41,746 nucleotides of DNA from an uncultured Candidatus Melainabacteria bacterium. Lineage in GTDB: Bacteria; Cyanobacteriota; Vampirovibrionia; Gastranaerophilales; Gastranaerophilaceae. The position numbers and the translations under genes are program-made. Where the stretch lies: the NCBI GenBank assembly GCA_934757155.1, contig CAKVLI010000013.1:1-41746 (forward strand), written 5' to 3'. A model generated the notes under the pieces. The model was not told the origin of the DNA. It worked only from the letters and a program-made list of their open reading frames with translations, and did no database searches. Below are positions 15,778-24,596 of the stretch, piece after piece. Numbering within the stretch: the stretch's first letter is position 1; every line of letters begins with the position of its first letter.

Positions 15778-18465
15778 CTACTTAATTTTTTTCAAAGAAG
15801 AGATAAAATTATTGTGTTCAATATCGCCATCAACTTTGGTAAGGAATATTTGACAGTCTTTTTCGTCCGCCTCAATAGGTGGAAGGTTCGCCAGTTCTGA
15901 TGAGTAATAATGCTCGTCTGAGCGGCTGCTTAAAGGTATTCTGTTTGCAAGACTGTTCAGAGAAATATTTCTCAAAAATCCGCCAAAACCCTTGTTTTTG
16001 TTTGAAAATTTTGTATAAATTCTCAAAATCGCATCACTGTTTTCAAGATTGTAACATCCGACTATGTAAGCGCTTAATTGCGGTGACGCAGATTTGATTT
16101 TCAAAAGTTCAATGCAGTTATTTTTGATATAAAGTTCGCCATTTATGCTGTTAAATTTACCTTCCGGAATATTTACGATATCACCGATTGTGCTTGGACT
16201 AATCATTACAAGCGGGTTTCGGAACAATGCTACAAATTTAAGCAAGTATTCAATGAGTCCCATTTTTTGAATAGTTCCATCTTTTACGTTAAACTTCACC
16301 AGACCGTTGAGTTTGCCTGTGCTGTCGGTATTAAGTTCAATAAATCCGCTTGCTTTACCGGAAATTTCTCGTGTTATGTTGAGAAGTGCTGCGGACATTT
16401 TTTCGGAATCAACGTCTTTTACGCCAAGTTTGAGTTCATATTTTTGTTTCTTTAAATCACACAGAACTTTGAGTGAAGAAATTCCTTCTGCGATATTGAA
16501 TTTGCGAGCTTTGATTTCTAAAACGCTGTTTTTATCAAGTGTGAGGTTTGCGTTCAAGTTCCCGAAATCAATGTCTTTGTATTTGCCTTCTTTTAGTTTG
16601 AATACGCATTTTTCGACAATTAAGTTGCTGATATCAAAATCTACCGCACCATCCTCTTCATCATCTTTTGCAGGTGCCGGCGCAGGGGTTTGAGTTTGAG
16701 TCATAGAATCCATAAGTTTTTCAACATCAACCTTATCCAGAGAAAATTCTACGTTTTTGATGACTATAGGCAATCTCATTTCGTTAAGAACATCACCCGT
16801 AAATTCAAAGTTTGAACGTTTAAATCTGCCGTTTGCAACAGCATGGATAGTTTCTTTATCCGTGAAGAATTTACCTTCTTTTATAAATATTTTTTGAGAA
16901 GGGATTCTAATTTTTTCTGCATGGATATTTCCCTTTATTTTAGGCAAATCATGAAAATTCAAATATGTAATATCGCCATAGAAAGTTCCGCCTTTGAACA
17001 TTTTTTGACCTGCAAAAAGGTTCAGAAATTCACTCGGAAGCGGACGCGGAATATTGAATCCGAAAATCCTTACAACGGGGACTGATTCATTACAATCAAC
17101 TTTTCCGTGAAGCGATAGAATTGGTTTTATTTTAGAATCCTTGTTAATGGTTTCGGCGATAAAGTAGTCGATTTTTTCGATATCAAGAATGTTGTTTTTA
17201 AAATGCATCAATGAATTTACTGCTCTGTCATATCCAACAGGAGTTAAAGACGCGCCGTCAACAAGAATGTCACTGCCTTTTGCGAGTCTGGAAGCCCATT
17301 CAATATCAATATTGTCGTACAAAGTTCTGACGATTATTCTTGTTCCTGCTTTTCCGACTACTTTCAAAGGAATTCCCGCAATCGGAGATAGATAATCCTT
17401 TGTAAACTCGTCATTTACTGCGGTTTTGATTACGATATTTGAGGCGCAAGATTTTGTGTAGTCTTTGATTTCGCCTTCTGATGTGAGTTTGTTATCAGGA
17501 TTTTTGCCGTAAAAACCTTCAATATTTTTAAGATAAATATCTCGTTTGCCAATAACAGCTTCGCCTTTTGTGAGGGTTAAAGGCAGGTTGTTTACAGGAA
17601 TAATCTTTGTTGAAAATTTATTCAACCTAACTTTACCTGACATATCTTTCTTTGTCATATTCAGGTCAAAATCAAAGTTTCCGCTCATATCTTTGAAAAA
17701 CGCAAGCATTTCGTGACCGTTTGCTACAATAAGATTTGAGTCCACAATGTCGTAAACATCTTCAATTCTAAAATTCTTTGAGGATAAATTCAGGTTTATT
17801 CCTTTTTTGCGAGATGCGTAAGCGTTAATCACAACGTGAGACTTGTTTATGTCAAACACGCAATCTTTGATGTTCAAGCTTTTGTTCTGGATATAAACCT
17901 TGTTCTTGTCTTTGATGCCGACGGATAACGTTTTATTGGGTTTGATAATCTTTGCGTCTATATCAAAGTGAACAGGACGAAACTCTTTTCTTGTGTTATC
18001 CACAAACGCGGAGGATGAAATCTGAAATTTGGTGTTTTTATCGAGTGAATATAAAATCTTGCTTTCTTTTAATCCCAAAATGGAATCATATAAATCAAGC
18101 TGAATTTTGCTTTTTTTGCTTTCACCCTTTGAGGCAGGAAAAAGTGTTGAAAGCTTGTCCACATCTGCAAAAACATATTCGGCAAGTAGTCTGTTTACAA
18201 TGATTTTCTTAACCTTGAACGAAATTTCTGTATCAAGATTTTTTACTTCAAGTGCGTTTTCTATCTCAATTTTTTTGACGTTCAGAGAAATTTTTGGTAC
18301 TAAATACGTTCTCAATTCTGGACTCTCAACCTTTATTTTCATAGATGAAAGCAAATTGTTGACAAATTTCTCGTTAGAAAAAATTGCAGGAATTACGCAC
18401 AAATACAAGGTTATAAGTGCGATAAAAAATATTAAAATTGAAATAATAAAAGTTCTCTTTTTCAT
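15778..18465 (-). CDS. AsmA-like outer-envelope protein, 895 residues
   Basis: An N-terminal signal anchor (about residues 4-28, FIISILIFFIALITLYLCVIP) precedes a very long beta-rich, repetitive region typical of AsmA/TamB/YhdP proteins, which span the periplasm and are thought to move phospholipids toward the outer membrane. The C-terminal AsmA-like domain is recognisable in residues ~690-860: GKASGFIELNTDSTGKLNGLVKFNV, IQKMGLIEYLLKFVALFRNP, and GELYIKNNCIELLKIKSASPQLSAYIVGCYNL. A Pro/Ala linker with an acidic run lies at ~592-607. Presence of this protein argues for a diderm envelope. Start ATG 18465 has no ribosome binding site; an extended -10 lies six bases upstream. Confidence 0.85.
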   Translation of the reverse strand: MKKRTFIISILIFFIALITLYLCVIPAIFSNEKFVNNLLSSMKIKVESPELRTYLVPKISLNVKKIEIENALEVKNLDTEISFKVKKIIVNRLLAEYVFADVDKLSTLFPASKGESKKSKIQLDLYDSILGLKESKILYSLDKNTKFQISSSAFVDNTRKEFRPVHFDIDAKIIKPNKTLSVGIKDKNKVYIQNKSLNIKDCVFDINKSHVVINAYASRKKGINLNLSSKNFRIEDVYDIVDSNLIVANGHEMLAFFKDMSGNFDFDLNMTKKDMSGKVRLNKFSTKIIPVNNLPLTLTKGEAVIGKRDIYLKNIEGFYGKNPDNKLTSEGEIKDYTKSCASNIVIKTAVNDEFTKDYLSPIAGIPLKVVGKAGTRIIVRTLYDNIDIEWASRLAKGSDILVDGASLTPVGYDRAVNSLMHFKNNILDIEKIDYFIAETINKDSKIKPILSLHGKVDCNESVPVVRIFGFNIPRPLPSEFLNLFAGQKMFKGGTFYGDITYLNFHDLPKIKGNIHAEKIRIPSQKIFIKEGKFFTDKETIHAVANGRFKRSNFEFTGDVLNEMRLPIVIKNVEFSLDKVDVEKLMDSMTQTQTPAPAPAKDDEEDGAVDFDISNLIVEKCVFKLKEGKYKDIDFGNLNANLTLDKNSVLEIKARKFNIAEGISSLKVLCDLKKQKYELKLGVKDVDSEKMSAALLNITREISGKASGFIELNTDSTGKLNGLVKFNVKDGTIQKMGLIEYLLKFVALFRNPLVMISPSTIGDIVNIPEGKFNSINGELYIKNNCIELLKIKSASPQLSAYIVGCYNLENSDAILRIYTKFSNKNKGFGGFLRNISLNSLANRIPLSSRSDEHYYSSELANLPPIEADEKDCQIFLTKVDGDIEHNNFISSLKKIK

Positions 18466-18471
18466 AAAAAT

Positions 18472-18480
18472 ATCATATCA
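18472..18480 (-). promoter_or_regulatory. Extended -10 six bases before the AsmA-like gene
   Basis: Minus strand TGATATGAT (18480-18472), then six bases (attttt) and the ATG. No ribosome binding site. It lies in a 38-base divergent gap with the WG-gene promoter. Confidence 0.6.
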
Positions 18481-18488
18481 TAATTCTA

Positions 18489-18497
18489 TGCTATTAT
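18489..18497 (+). promoter_or_regulatory. Extended -10 six bases before the WG-repeat gene
   Basis: TGCTATTAT (18489-18497), then gttgtt and the ATG at 18504. No ribosome binding site. Its -35 region would overlap the start of the divergent AsmA-like gene. Confidence 0.6.
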
Positions 18498-18503
18498 GTT
18501 GTT

Positions 18504-19373
18504 ATGAAGAGGTTTGTTCTTGTATTAATAATGTTATTATTTTCAAATATTTGTTTTGCGGCTGAGGGTTTAACAATCTTTAACGAAAACGGAAATTTTG
18601 GACTGAAGAATTTGCAAGGAGAAATTATAGTAAAACCGGTTTACAAAAAAATGATTCTTCTTGGTGAATCCTCTTACATTGTCCAAAAACACGGCAAATT
18701 CGGTCTTATAGATTCAGAAGGTAACGTTTTAGTTCCTACAAAATATTATATAGCAGAACGAATTTTGGGCAGATTTTTGAAAATAGGGAACGTGAACAAA
18801 TACGGACTTTATGACGAAAAAGGACAGCAAATTCTTCCGCATGAATATTCTTCAATCGACTTACTTTTCGGCGGAATGTTTTTGACTTGTAAAAACTACA
18901 GATATGGCGTTATAAAAAATACCGGTGAAGTCGTACTTGAAAATAAATTCACGGATATTTATATGCCAAAACCCAATGTTATTATGATTAATAACGACGG
19001 TACTTGGTACGAAATTGAACAGAAAACGGGTGAAACGCTTGAACTTCCGGAAAATATTCGCGATATCAAAGGGGATGAAAACTTTTCTGTAACAGAATGG
19101 GTTACAAAACCTGCAACAGCGGCAGGATATTCTGTTGTAACGGGTACGGATTATATATTAAAACTGTTTTCTTCGATTTCTCCTGCGCATGAAGAAACGA
19201 TTGACGAACTTATGCTTTCTAAAGGTGCAGACACAGTTACAATCTTTATGAAGCTGGGTTGGATTCCTAAATATCCGTTTGTTTACGGGAAAAACTATTA
19301 TCATACATTGAGGACTCCAAACAACGGGCCTTTGAGCAATGTGAAATACGAATTAAAACGTAAATTGCAATAG
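18504..19373 (+). CDS. Exported WG-repeat protein
   Basis: 289 residues. A signal peptide (MKRFVLVLIMLLFSNICFAAE) with cleavage after FAA or thereabouts indicates export. Residues ~25-150 carry four WG-type repeats of the form G-x-aromatic-G-(L/V)-(I/K/Y)-x-x-x-G: NFGLKNLQGEIIVKP, KFGLIDSEGNVLVPT, KYGLYDEKGQQILPH, RYGVIKNTGEVVLEN. WG (KWG) repeats are thought to mediate binding; specific roles are unknown. The C-terminal ~110 residues are not repeat-like and I do not recognise them. The gene is divergent from the AsmA-like gene with 38 bases between, so the two may be regulated together. It ends 26 bases before the permease gene, which has its own -10. Confidence 0.85.
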   Translation: MKRFVLVLIMLLFSNICFAAEGLTIFNENGNFGLKNLQGEIIVKPVYKKMILLGESSYIVQKHGKFGLIDSEGNVLVPTKYYIAERILGRFLKIGNVNKYGLYDEKGQQILPHEYSSIDLLFGGMFLTCKNYRYGVIKNTGEVVLENKFTDIYMPKPNVIMINNDGTWYEIEQKTGETLELPENIRDIKGDENFSVTEWVTKPATAAGYSVVTGTDYILKLFSSISPAHEETIDELMLSKGADTVTIFMKLGWIPKYPFVYGKNYYHTLRTPNNGPLSNVKYELKRKLQ

Positions 19374-19384
19374 GCTCGAACAGG

Positions 19385-19393
19385 TGATATAAT
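19385..19393 (+). promoter_or_regulatory. Extended -10 six bases before the sugar permease gene
   Basis: TGATATAAT (19385-19393) followed by cagctt and the ATG at 19400; no ribosome binding site. Confidence 0.65.
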
Positions 19394-19399
19394 CAGCTT

Positions 19400-20269
19400 A
19401 TGAATTATTACAGGAAATACACGCCTTATTTGTTTATATTGCCTGCTGCTGCAGTGTTAATTGTGTTTTTCTTTATTCCGTTTTTTCAAACTTTTTATCT
19501 GAGTTTTTTTGATTACTCATCAAGCATTTATAACCCTGTTTTTAACGGACTTGATAATTATGTGAAACTCTTTAAAGAACCTGTTTTCTACAAGGTTATG
19601 TTTAATACTTTTATGTATCTTGTGATTGCAGTTCCGTTTTTGGTAACATTTCCGCTTTTGGTTGCGATTCTTATTAACCAAAAAATACGCGGGATTACGT
19701 TGTATAAAATCATAATTTATCTTCCGGTAATTGTTTCAATCGTTGTCGCGGCAATTGCTTTCAAGTGGCTTTATGCTAACCAAGGTATTTTGAATTACCT
19801 GCTTTCACTTTTGCACCTGAATCCCATCGGTTGGTTGACAGATACACAATGGGCACTGTTCTCTGTTGCCATTGTAACCGTTTGGAAAGGGGTTGGGTAT
19901 TATATGATGATTTATCTTGCATCATTAATGAGTGTCCCGCAAGATTTATACGAAGCTTGCGATATAGACGGTGCAAACTTTTGGCAGAAACATTTTACTG
20001 TAACTATTCCGCACATAATGCCGACAATCGCACTTGTTTCGACCATTAGTACAATCTCTGCGATGAAGGTCTTTGCGGAAATCTATGTTATGACAAAAGG
20101 CGGGCCGCTTAATTCTTCTAAAACGATTGTTTATTATATTTATGAGCGCGCGTTTGAAAATCTTGATTTGGGTTATGCCTCAGCCCTTGCGGTTGTTTTG
20201 TTGGTGGTTGTTATGATATTTTCATTAATTAATATTTTATGCTTTGAAAGGGGCAAGTATACGGATTAA
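19400..20269 (+). CDS. ABC transporter permease, MalF/UgpA-type (sugar uptake)
   Basis: 289 residues with about six membrane spans, the first at ~9-31 (PYLFILPAAAVLIVFFFIPFF). The ABC-binding EAA loop is clear: LYEACDIDGANFWQKHFTVTIPHIMPT (~176-202). FYLSFFDYSS and VTKGGPLNSSKT-like segments (MTKGGPLNSSKT) are typical of the CUT1 carbohydrate family. Such permeases work as a pair with a MalG-type subunit; the obvious partner is the gene at 35268, about 15 kb away. No substrate-binding protein or ATPase gene is adjacent; a glycosyltransferase gene follows after three bases. Substrate unknown. Confidence 0.93.
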   Translation: MNYYRKYTPYLFILPAAAVLIVFFFIPFFQTFYLSFFDYSSSIYNPVFNGLDNYVKLFKEPVFYKVMFNTFMYLVIAVPFLVTFPLLVAILINQKIRGITLYKIIIYLPVIVSIVVAAIAFKWLYANQGILNYLLSLLHLNPIGWLTDTQWALFSVAIVTVWKGVGYYMMIYLASLMSVPQDLYEACDIDGANFWQKHFTVTIPHIMPTIALVSTISTISAMKVFAEIYVMTKGGPLNSSKTIVYYIYERAFENLDLGYASALAVVLLVVVMIFSLINILCFERGKYTD

Positions 20270-20272
20270 GGT

Positions 20273-21310
20273 ATGAAAATTCTTGTTGTGACAGATTTAT
20301 ATCCCGTATCAGAAAATGAAAAAGGGACTCCGCGGACGATTTATAATTTTGTCAAATGTTGGAAACAAATGGGACACGAAGTCAGAGTTATTAAGCCGAA
20401 CTTCCTTTTGAATTCTTTTCTGCGCTGGAAACCTTTCTACAAGAGTGGAATTTATGGTGATGTTGAGAATATAAACTATTTCTTCCCGTTTTGGGGAAAT
20501 GTCAAAAACAAGATAAAAACTGAATTTAATCCAGATATTGTTGTAGCGCATATGCCTTCAGGAATACTTTTTGCGGACAAGTTAGGGCTACCATTTGTAG
20601 CTGCTGTTCATGTTTCTGATATCGAAGTTCTGACAAAGCCTCTTTATAAATTGCATTTTAAACCGCGATTGGAGAAGGCTTATCGGCATGCAAACAGGAT
20701 TGCGGCGAGGTCAGATGTTTTGAAAAAGAAATTCCTGAAACTTTATCCTGAGTTTGAAAATAAAACCTTTACTGCTTATTCGGGAGTTGACGGAGCTGTT
20801 TTAAGAACGTGGTCAAACAATAAAAAAATAAAAGTTTTGACATGCGGAAAGTTCATTAAACGTAAAAATATAGATAAAGTTATCAAAGCTTGCGACAAGT
20901 TTGAAAATATAGAACTCACTGTTATAGGGGAAGGTAAAGAAAATTTGCGCAAACTTTCTGATAAGCCGATTTTTACGGGGCAAATTCCGCACGACAAAGT
21001 TATTGAAAAGATGAAAAATTCAGATATCTTTATTCTGCCGAGTGTGAACGAAACCTTCGGAATGGTTTACCTTGAAGCCTTGGCATCGGGTTGTATAACT
21101 GTCTGTCGCAGAGGAGACGGAATCGACGGGATAATTGAAGATGGCGTGAACGGCTTTTTGTGTGATGATGTCGATGAGGTTTTAAACAGAATTCTCTCTT
21201 ATGAGGATAAAAATAAAATTTTAGAAAATGCTTACAATACTGCTCTGGAATATAGTGAGATGAGTGCTGCCGAGAATTATATAAATTATCTAGCCGAGAT
21301 TAAGAATTAG
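20273..21310 (+). CDS. Glycosyltransferase family 4
   Basis: 345 residues, GT-B fold. N-terminal VVTDLYPVSENEKGTPRTIYNFVKCWKQMGHEVRVI is the acceptor-side Rossmann start; VAHMPSGILFADKLGLPFVAAVHVSDIEVL follows; the C-terminal nucleotide-sugar domain has TCGKFIKRKNIDKVIKAC, ELTVIGEGKENL and the family E-x7-E motif in LPSVNETFGMVYLEALASG. Likely transfers a sugar to a lipid- or polysaccharide precursor of the cell surface. Start ATG at 20273 is preceded by a weak taagg. It is three bases from the permease stop, so co-transcribed. Donor and acceptor cannot be told from sequence. Confidence 0.9.
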   Translation: MKILVVTDLYPVSENEKGTPRTIYNFVKCWKQMGHEVRVIKPNFLLNSFLRWKPFYKSGIYGDVENINYFFPFWGNVKNKIKTEFNPDIVVAHMPSGILFADKLGLPFVAAVHVSDIEVLTKPLYKLHFKPRLEKAYRHANRIAARSDVLKKKFLKLYPEFENKTFTAYSGVDGAVLRTWSNNKKIKVLTCGKFIKRKNIDKVIKACDKFENIELTVIGEGKENLRKLSDKPIFTGQIPHDKVIEKMKNSDIFILPSVNETFGMVYLEALASGCITVCRRGDGIDGIIEDGVNGFLCDDVDEVLNRILSYEDKNKILENAYNTALEYSEMSAAENYINYLAEIKN

Positions 21311-21418
21311 AAAAACATTTTATGCCTTGAAAAACTAGACGAAATGGTGATTTATGTCGTTGCATAACAAATTACAATTTCTTTAGGGGTGAAAAATTTC
21401 CCTATTGGAGATATTGTT

Positions 21419-21730
21419 ATGGAAAATTTTCAGAATAAATACTTGGAAATAAAAAATATTAATAAAGACATTGTAAACTGGGTGGAAGATATCGCCGAGG
21501 AAAATAATTGCCGCATAGAACGTAAAGAATGGAAAAGTAAATACAACAGCTATGTTGTATACGATTACGAACCTTTCTGTTCAGAAGGGTTTGAGATAAA
21601 TATTCTTCTAAGCTCTTTTGATATTTCGTATCTGAACTTTATTAAATATCTTTATAACGAAAAGATTTCAACAATAGAATATCTTGATAATTGTGTAAAA
21701 ATTCCGTCTGTGAAGAATTATATAATGTAA
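21419..21730 (+). CDS. Hypothetical 103-residue protein
   Basis: The frame is open from a GTG at 21389, but the ATG at 21419 is preferred because ttggag lies eight bases before it. The protein is charged and mixed helix/strand (NKDIVNWVEDIAEENNCRIERKEW; EGFEINILLSSFDISYLNFIKYLYNEK). No signal peptide, membrane span or known motif. It stands alone between a glycosyltransferase gene and mtnP. Codon use resembles its neighbours. Function unknown. Confidence 0.6.
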   Translation: MENFQNKYLEIKNINKDIVNWVEDIAEENNCRIERKEWKSKYNSYVVYDYEPFCSEGFEINILLSSFDISYLNFIKYLYNEKISTIEYLDNCVKIPSVKNYIM

Positions 21731-21761
21731 GAATTTTTTCTTTTTTATGAGTAACGAGTAG

Positions 21762-21781
21762 GGTGCGCATACTTGCGCACC
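21762..21781. terminator. Hairpin downstream of the small hypothetical gene
   Basis: Perfect eight-base GC-rich stem GGTGCGCA / TGCGCACC with loop tact. A T-rich tract lies before it (21733-21747) and short T runs follow 7 bases later, so it is an imperfect intrinsic terminator on either strand. Confidence 0.55.
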
Positions 21782-21848
21782 GATAACTATTTGTTTGTTC
21801 TTTTCTTTTTTCTTATTTGCAAGGCAAGAAGAAAGAAAATGACAAATA

Positions 21849-21877
21849 TTCACAACAACATGATTTCATGATAAAAT
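21849..21877 (+). promoter_or_regulatory. Promoter of mtnP
   Basis: TTCACA (21849-21854), 17-base spacer, TAAAAT (21872-21877); each hexamer is 5/6 to consensus. The ATG at 21910 is 33 bases on, preceded by aaagaaagg, so this is a normal leadered gene. Confidence 0.75.
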
Positions 21878-21909
21878 GAGCGAAAAGAGATAAAGAAAGG
21901 ATTAATCAA

Positions 21910-22707
21910 ATGGAAAAATTAGCAGACATTGGCGTTTTTGGCGGTTCAGGATTTTATAAATTTCTTGAAGACATTAAGGAAGTTAAGATTGAAACACCTT
22001 ACGGAATGCCATCTGACAGTTTGTTTATCGGCAAAATCGGCGAGCATAAAGTTGCATTTATGCCACGTCACGGAAGAAGCCATACGATTTTACCGCATTT
22101 GATTAACTACCGTGCAAATGTTTGGGCAATGAAAGAAGTTGGCTGCAAACGCGTTATTTCACCTTGCGCAGCAGGAAGTTTGCAAAAACATGTTGCACCC
22201 GGTCACTTCGTAATCTGCGATCAATTTGTAGATTGGACTGACAGCAGAAAAACAACCTTCTTTGAAGGTCCGATTGTAACCCACCCGTCAGCAGCGGAAA
22301 CTTATTGTCCGGAATTGAGAAAACTTGCAATTGATACAGCGAAAGAATTGGAAATAACTGTTCACGAAACAGGTACGGTTGTTGTAATCAACGGTCCTAG
22401 ATTCTCTACCAAGGCTGAGTCAAAGTTCTTTACAAGTCAGGGCTGGGAAGTCATCAACATGACGGCATTTCCGGAAGCTTACCTTGTTAAAGAAATGGAT
22501 ATGTGTCCTTTGAATATTTCTTTAATCACAGACTACGACGCAGGTCTTGTCGGCGATGTACCGCCAGTTTCACACCACGAAGTAATTCAGGTATTCAATA
22601 ACAATCTTGATAACTTGAAAAAACTTTTATTCACAATGATTGAAAGAATTCCTGCAGATAACACAAATTGTGAATGTGCTAACACAAGAAAGAATTCTCA
22701 ACTATAA
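21910..22707 (+). CDS. mtnP: S-methyl-5'-thioadenosine phosphorylase
   Basis: MtnP splits methylthioadenosine, a by-product of polyamine and other pathways, into adenine and methylthioribose-1-phosphate. 265 residues, usual length. Signatures: IGVFGGSGFYKFL (phosphate loop), FMPRHGRSHTILPHLINYRAN, SPCAAGSLQKHVAPGHFVICDQFVDWT, and the ribose/base site VVINGPRFSTKAESKFF...GWEVINMTAFPEAYL ending with SLITDYDAG. The adenine made here could be used by the adenine deaminase gene at 26250. Its own promoter precedes it; yggT follows after 12 bases. Confidence 0.95.
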   Translation: MEKLADIGVFGGSGFYKFLEDIKEVKIETPYGMPSDSLFIGKIGEHKVAFMPRHGRSHTILPHLINYRANVWAMKEVGCKRVISPCAAGSLQKHVAPGHFVICDQFVDWTDSRKTTFFEGPIVTHPSAAETYCPELRKLAIDTAKELEITVHETGTVVVINGPRFSTKAESKFFTSQGWEVINMTAFPEAYLVKEMDMCPLNISLITDYDAGLVGDVPPVSHHEVIQVFNNNLDNLKKLLFTMIERIPADNTNCECANTRKNSQL

Positions 22708-22719
22708 TTGAGGTAAAAA

Positions 22720-23004
22720 ATGGGTAATACAACGATTTCAATATCAAGACTTGTAAGTCTGCTGTTTTATTTCTATTACATTTTAATAATTATAAGAATA
22801 TTCTTGACTTGGATTCCTAATATTGATTGGGATCAGCAGCCTTTTCAATGGGTACGTTCAATAACTGATCCGTTTTTGAATATTTTCAGAGGAATAATTC
22901 CTCCGATTGGCGGAATGCTTGACATTTCACCGATTGTAGCAATTCTTTTACTTCAAATTTTACAAGGAGTTGTCTGCGGATTTCTATCCGGTCTGGGATT
23001 ATGA
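22720..23004 (+). CDS. YggT family membrane protein
   Basis: 94 residues with two hydrophobic spans (about 9-30 and 66-90) flanking the family loop FLTWIPNIDWDQQPFQWVRSITDPFLNIFRGIIPPIGGMLDISPIVAI. YggT proteins are small integral membrane proteins of unclear role, linked to cell division, osmotic tolerance or thylakoid organisation in different groups. The start follows gaggt. Its stop codon overlaps the ATG of the next gene (ATGA). Confidence 0.92.
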   Translation: MGNTTISISRLVSLLFYFYYILIIIRIFLTWIPNIDWDQQPFQWVRSITDPFLNIFRGIIPPIGGMLDISPIVAILLLQILQGVVCGFLSGLGL

Positions 23005-24596
23005 TTGATATTGAAACCTTAAATAAAGCCATTGCGCTAACACAGAGTGGACATTTCAAAGAGGCTGAAAAGATTTATTCAGACCTGCTGAAGAGTGAGC
23101 CTGAAAACGCGACACTGCTCTCTTTTGTTGGCTTGTTTTATGTAAATATCAGAGATTTTGAACGGGCAAGCAAATACTTGAAAGAAGCCTGCGAAATCTC
23201 TGAAACTTTGGGTACTGTTTCTGCTTTAGGATTTTGTGAGTTTGAAAGGCAAGAATACGCAAATGCCGTTCCAATACTTGAACATGCACTTGAATTGGGT
23301 GATAGCGCAGATGTTTATGACAAATTGATTTTGAGCCTTTTCCATACAAAAGACTATTCAAAAGCGATTGAGCTTTCTGAAAAGATGTATAAGTTATATC
23401 CTCAAAATCCAAATTCTATCTTGAATATGGTTAAATCTTATACACAATGCGGAAAGCTTTTTGAAGCAGAAAAAATTTGCGTTGAATACCTCAAAGAACA
23501 TTACGAAACACCTGCTTTGTGGTTTCATTTAGGCTTTTTGAAAGAGCTTATTTATTCAAACGACAAACAAGCTTGCGAGTGCTACAAAATAGCACTGAAT
23601 TTGGGCAGAAAAGACGCTTATTACAATATTGCAGTAAGCTATCAAAAACAAGGAGATTACAAACAAGCAGAAGAAAATTACAACAAAATGCTTGAAGAAT
23701 TTCCAAACGACACAGATACCTTGGTGTCATTCGGAATGTGCCAACTCAAGCAGAAGAAATTTAAAGAAGGATACAAAAACTTCTTTGTACGTGAAACCCC
23801 AATAAACAAACGAACAAACAACCCGTGGAAAATCGGACAAAAGTTTGAAAACAGTGTTGTTGTACTTTGCGATCAAGGTTTTGGCGACCATATTCAATTC
23901 ATAAGATACCTTCCGTTTTTGAAAGAAAGAACCGAAAAGCTTTACGTCTCAACACACAAATCTTTAACAGAATTGTTTAAAAAGAATTATCCTGAAATTG
24001 AATTTATTTCCCACGAAGAAATTGACCCAAACATGCAATCTATTAGAATTACAGATTTAGCATACGCTTTAAATATAGATTTCGAGCATATTCCGTTTGC
24101 TGAATGTTATCTTAACGCAGACACAGCAGAAATTGCATCACCAAAACTTAAAGTAGGATTATGTTGGGAAGCCGGTTCAGCCGGAATTAGAACAATGATT
24201 AACCGAACAATTAACATAAAACTGCTTGAACCGCTGTTAAACCTGGAAAATGCTCAAATATATTCCTTTCAGGTAGATGACACTTTGGGCGGAAACGAAA
24301 AATACACGCAAATGATAAACTTAGCAAAAGATTTTAAGGATTTTGAAGACACGGCAAGAGCCTTAAAATCAATGGACATAGTCGTAAGCGTAGATACGGC
24401 AGTAGCACATCTTGCAGGAGCATTGGGCATAAAAACCCTGCTTATGTTACCTTACGTTTCTGATTGGAGATGGTTTGAGGACACAAAAACAACTCCGTGG
24501 TATAAAAGCGTTGAAATATTTAAACAAATTGACCCGATAAGTTGGGAAAAGCCAATAACAGATATTATTGACAGGATAAAGAATTATGAAAAATAA
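23001..24596 (+). CDS. TPR protein fused to a GT9-like glycosyltransferase domain
   Basis: 531 residues. Residues ~1-255 hold about seven TPR-like helix pairs, e.g. HFKEAEKIYSDLLKSEPENATLLSFVGLFY (split here: HFKEAEKIYSDLLK, ENATLLSFVGLFY) and DYKQAEENYNKMLEEFPND. Residues ~285-531 resemble the C-terminal part of heptosyltransferase/ADP-heptose family proteins: VVLCDQGFGDHIQFIRYLPFL, KVGLCWEAGS, and SMDIVVSVDTAVAHLAGALGIKTLLMLPYVSDWRW. The SVDTAVAHLAGA motif is diagnostic of the GT9 nucleotide-sugar site. The TPR half may hold a protein acceptor. It overlaps the following GT9 gene by 11 bases, so the two are coupled. Confidence 0.88.
   Translation: MIDIETLNKAIALTQSGHFKEAEKIYSDLLKSEPENATLLSFVGLFYVNIRDFERASKYLKEACEISETLGTVSALGFCEFERQEYANAVPILEHALELGDSADVYDKLILSLFHTKDYSKAIELSEKMYKLYPQNPNSILNMVKSYTQCGKLFEAEKICVEYLKEHYETPALWFHLGFLKELIYSNDKQACECYKIALNLGRKDAYYNIAVSYQKQGDYKQAEENYNKMLEEFPNDTDTLVSFGMCQLKQKKFKEGYKNFFVRETPINKRTNNPWKIGQKFENSVVVLCDQGFGDHIQFIRYLPFLKERTEKLYVSTHKSLTELFKKNYPEIEFISHEEIDPNMQSIRITDLAYALNIDFEHIPFAECYLNADTAEIASPKLKVGLCWEAGSAGIRTMINRTINIKLLEPLLNLENAQIYSFQVDDTLGGNEKYTQMINLAKDFKDFEDTARALKSMDIVVSVDTAVAHLAGALGIKTLLMLPYVSDWRWFEDTKTTPWYKSVEIFKQIDPISWEKPITDIIDRIKNYEK

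Noticed and set aside
16307..18565. Plus-strand ORFs opposite the AsmA-like gene (16307-16693, 18107-18565 and others)
   Set aside because: Shadows of a long, well-supported minus-strand gene; Ser/Phe-rich composition.
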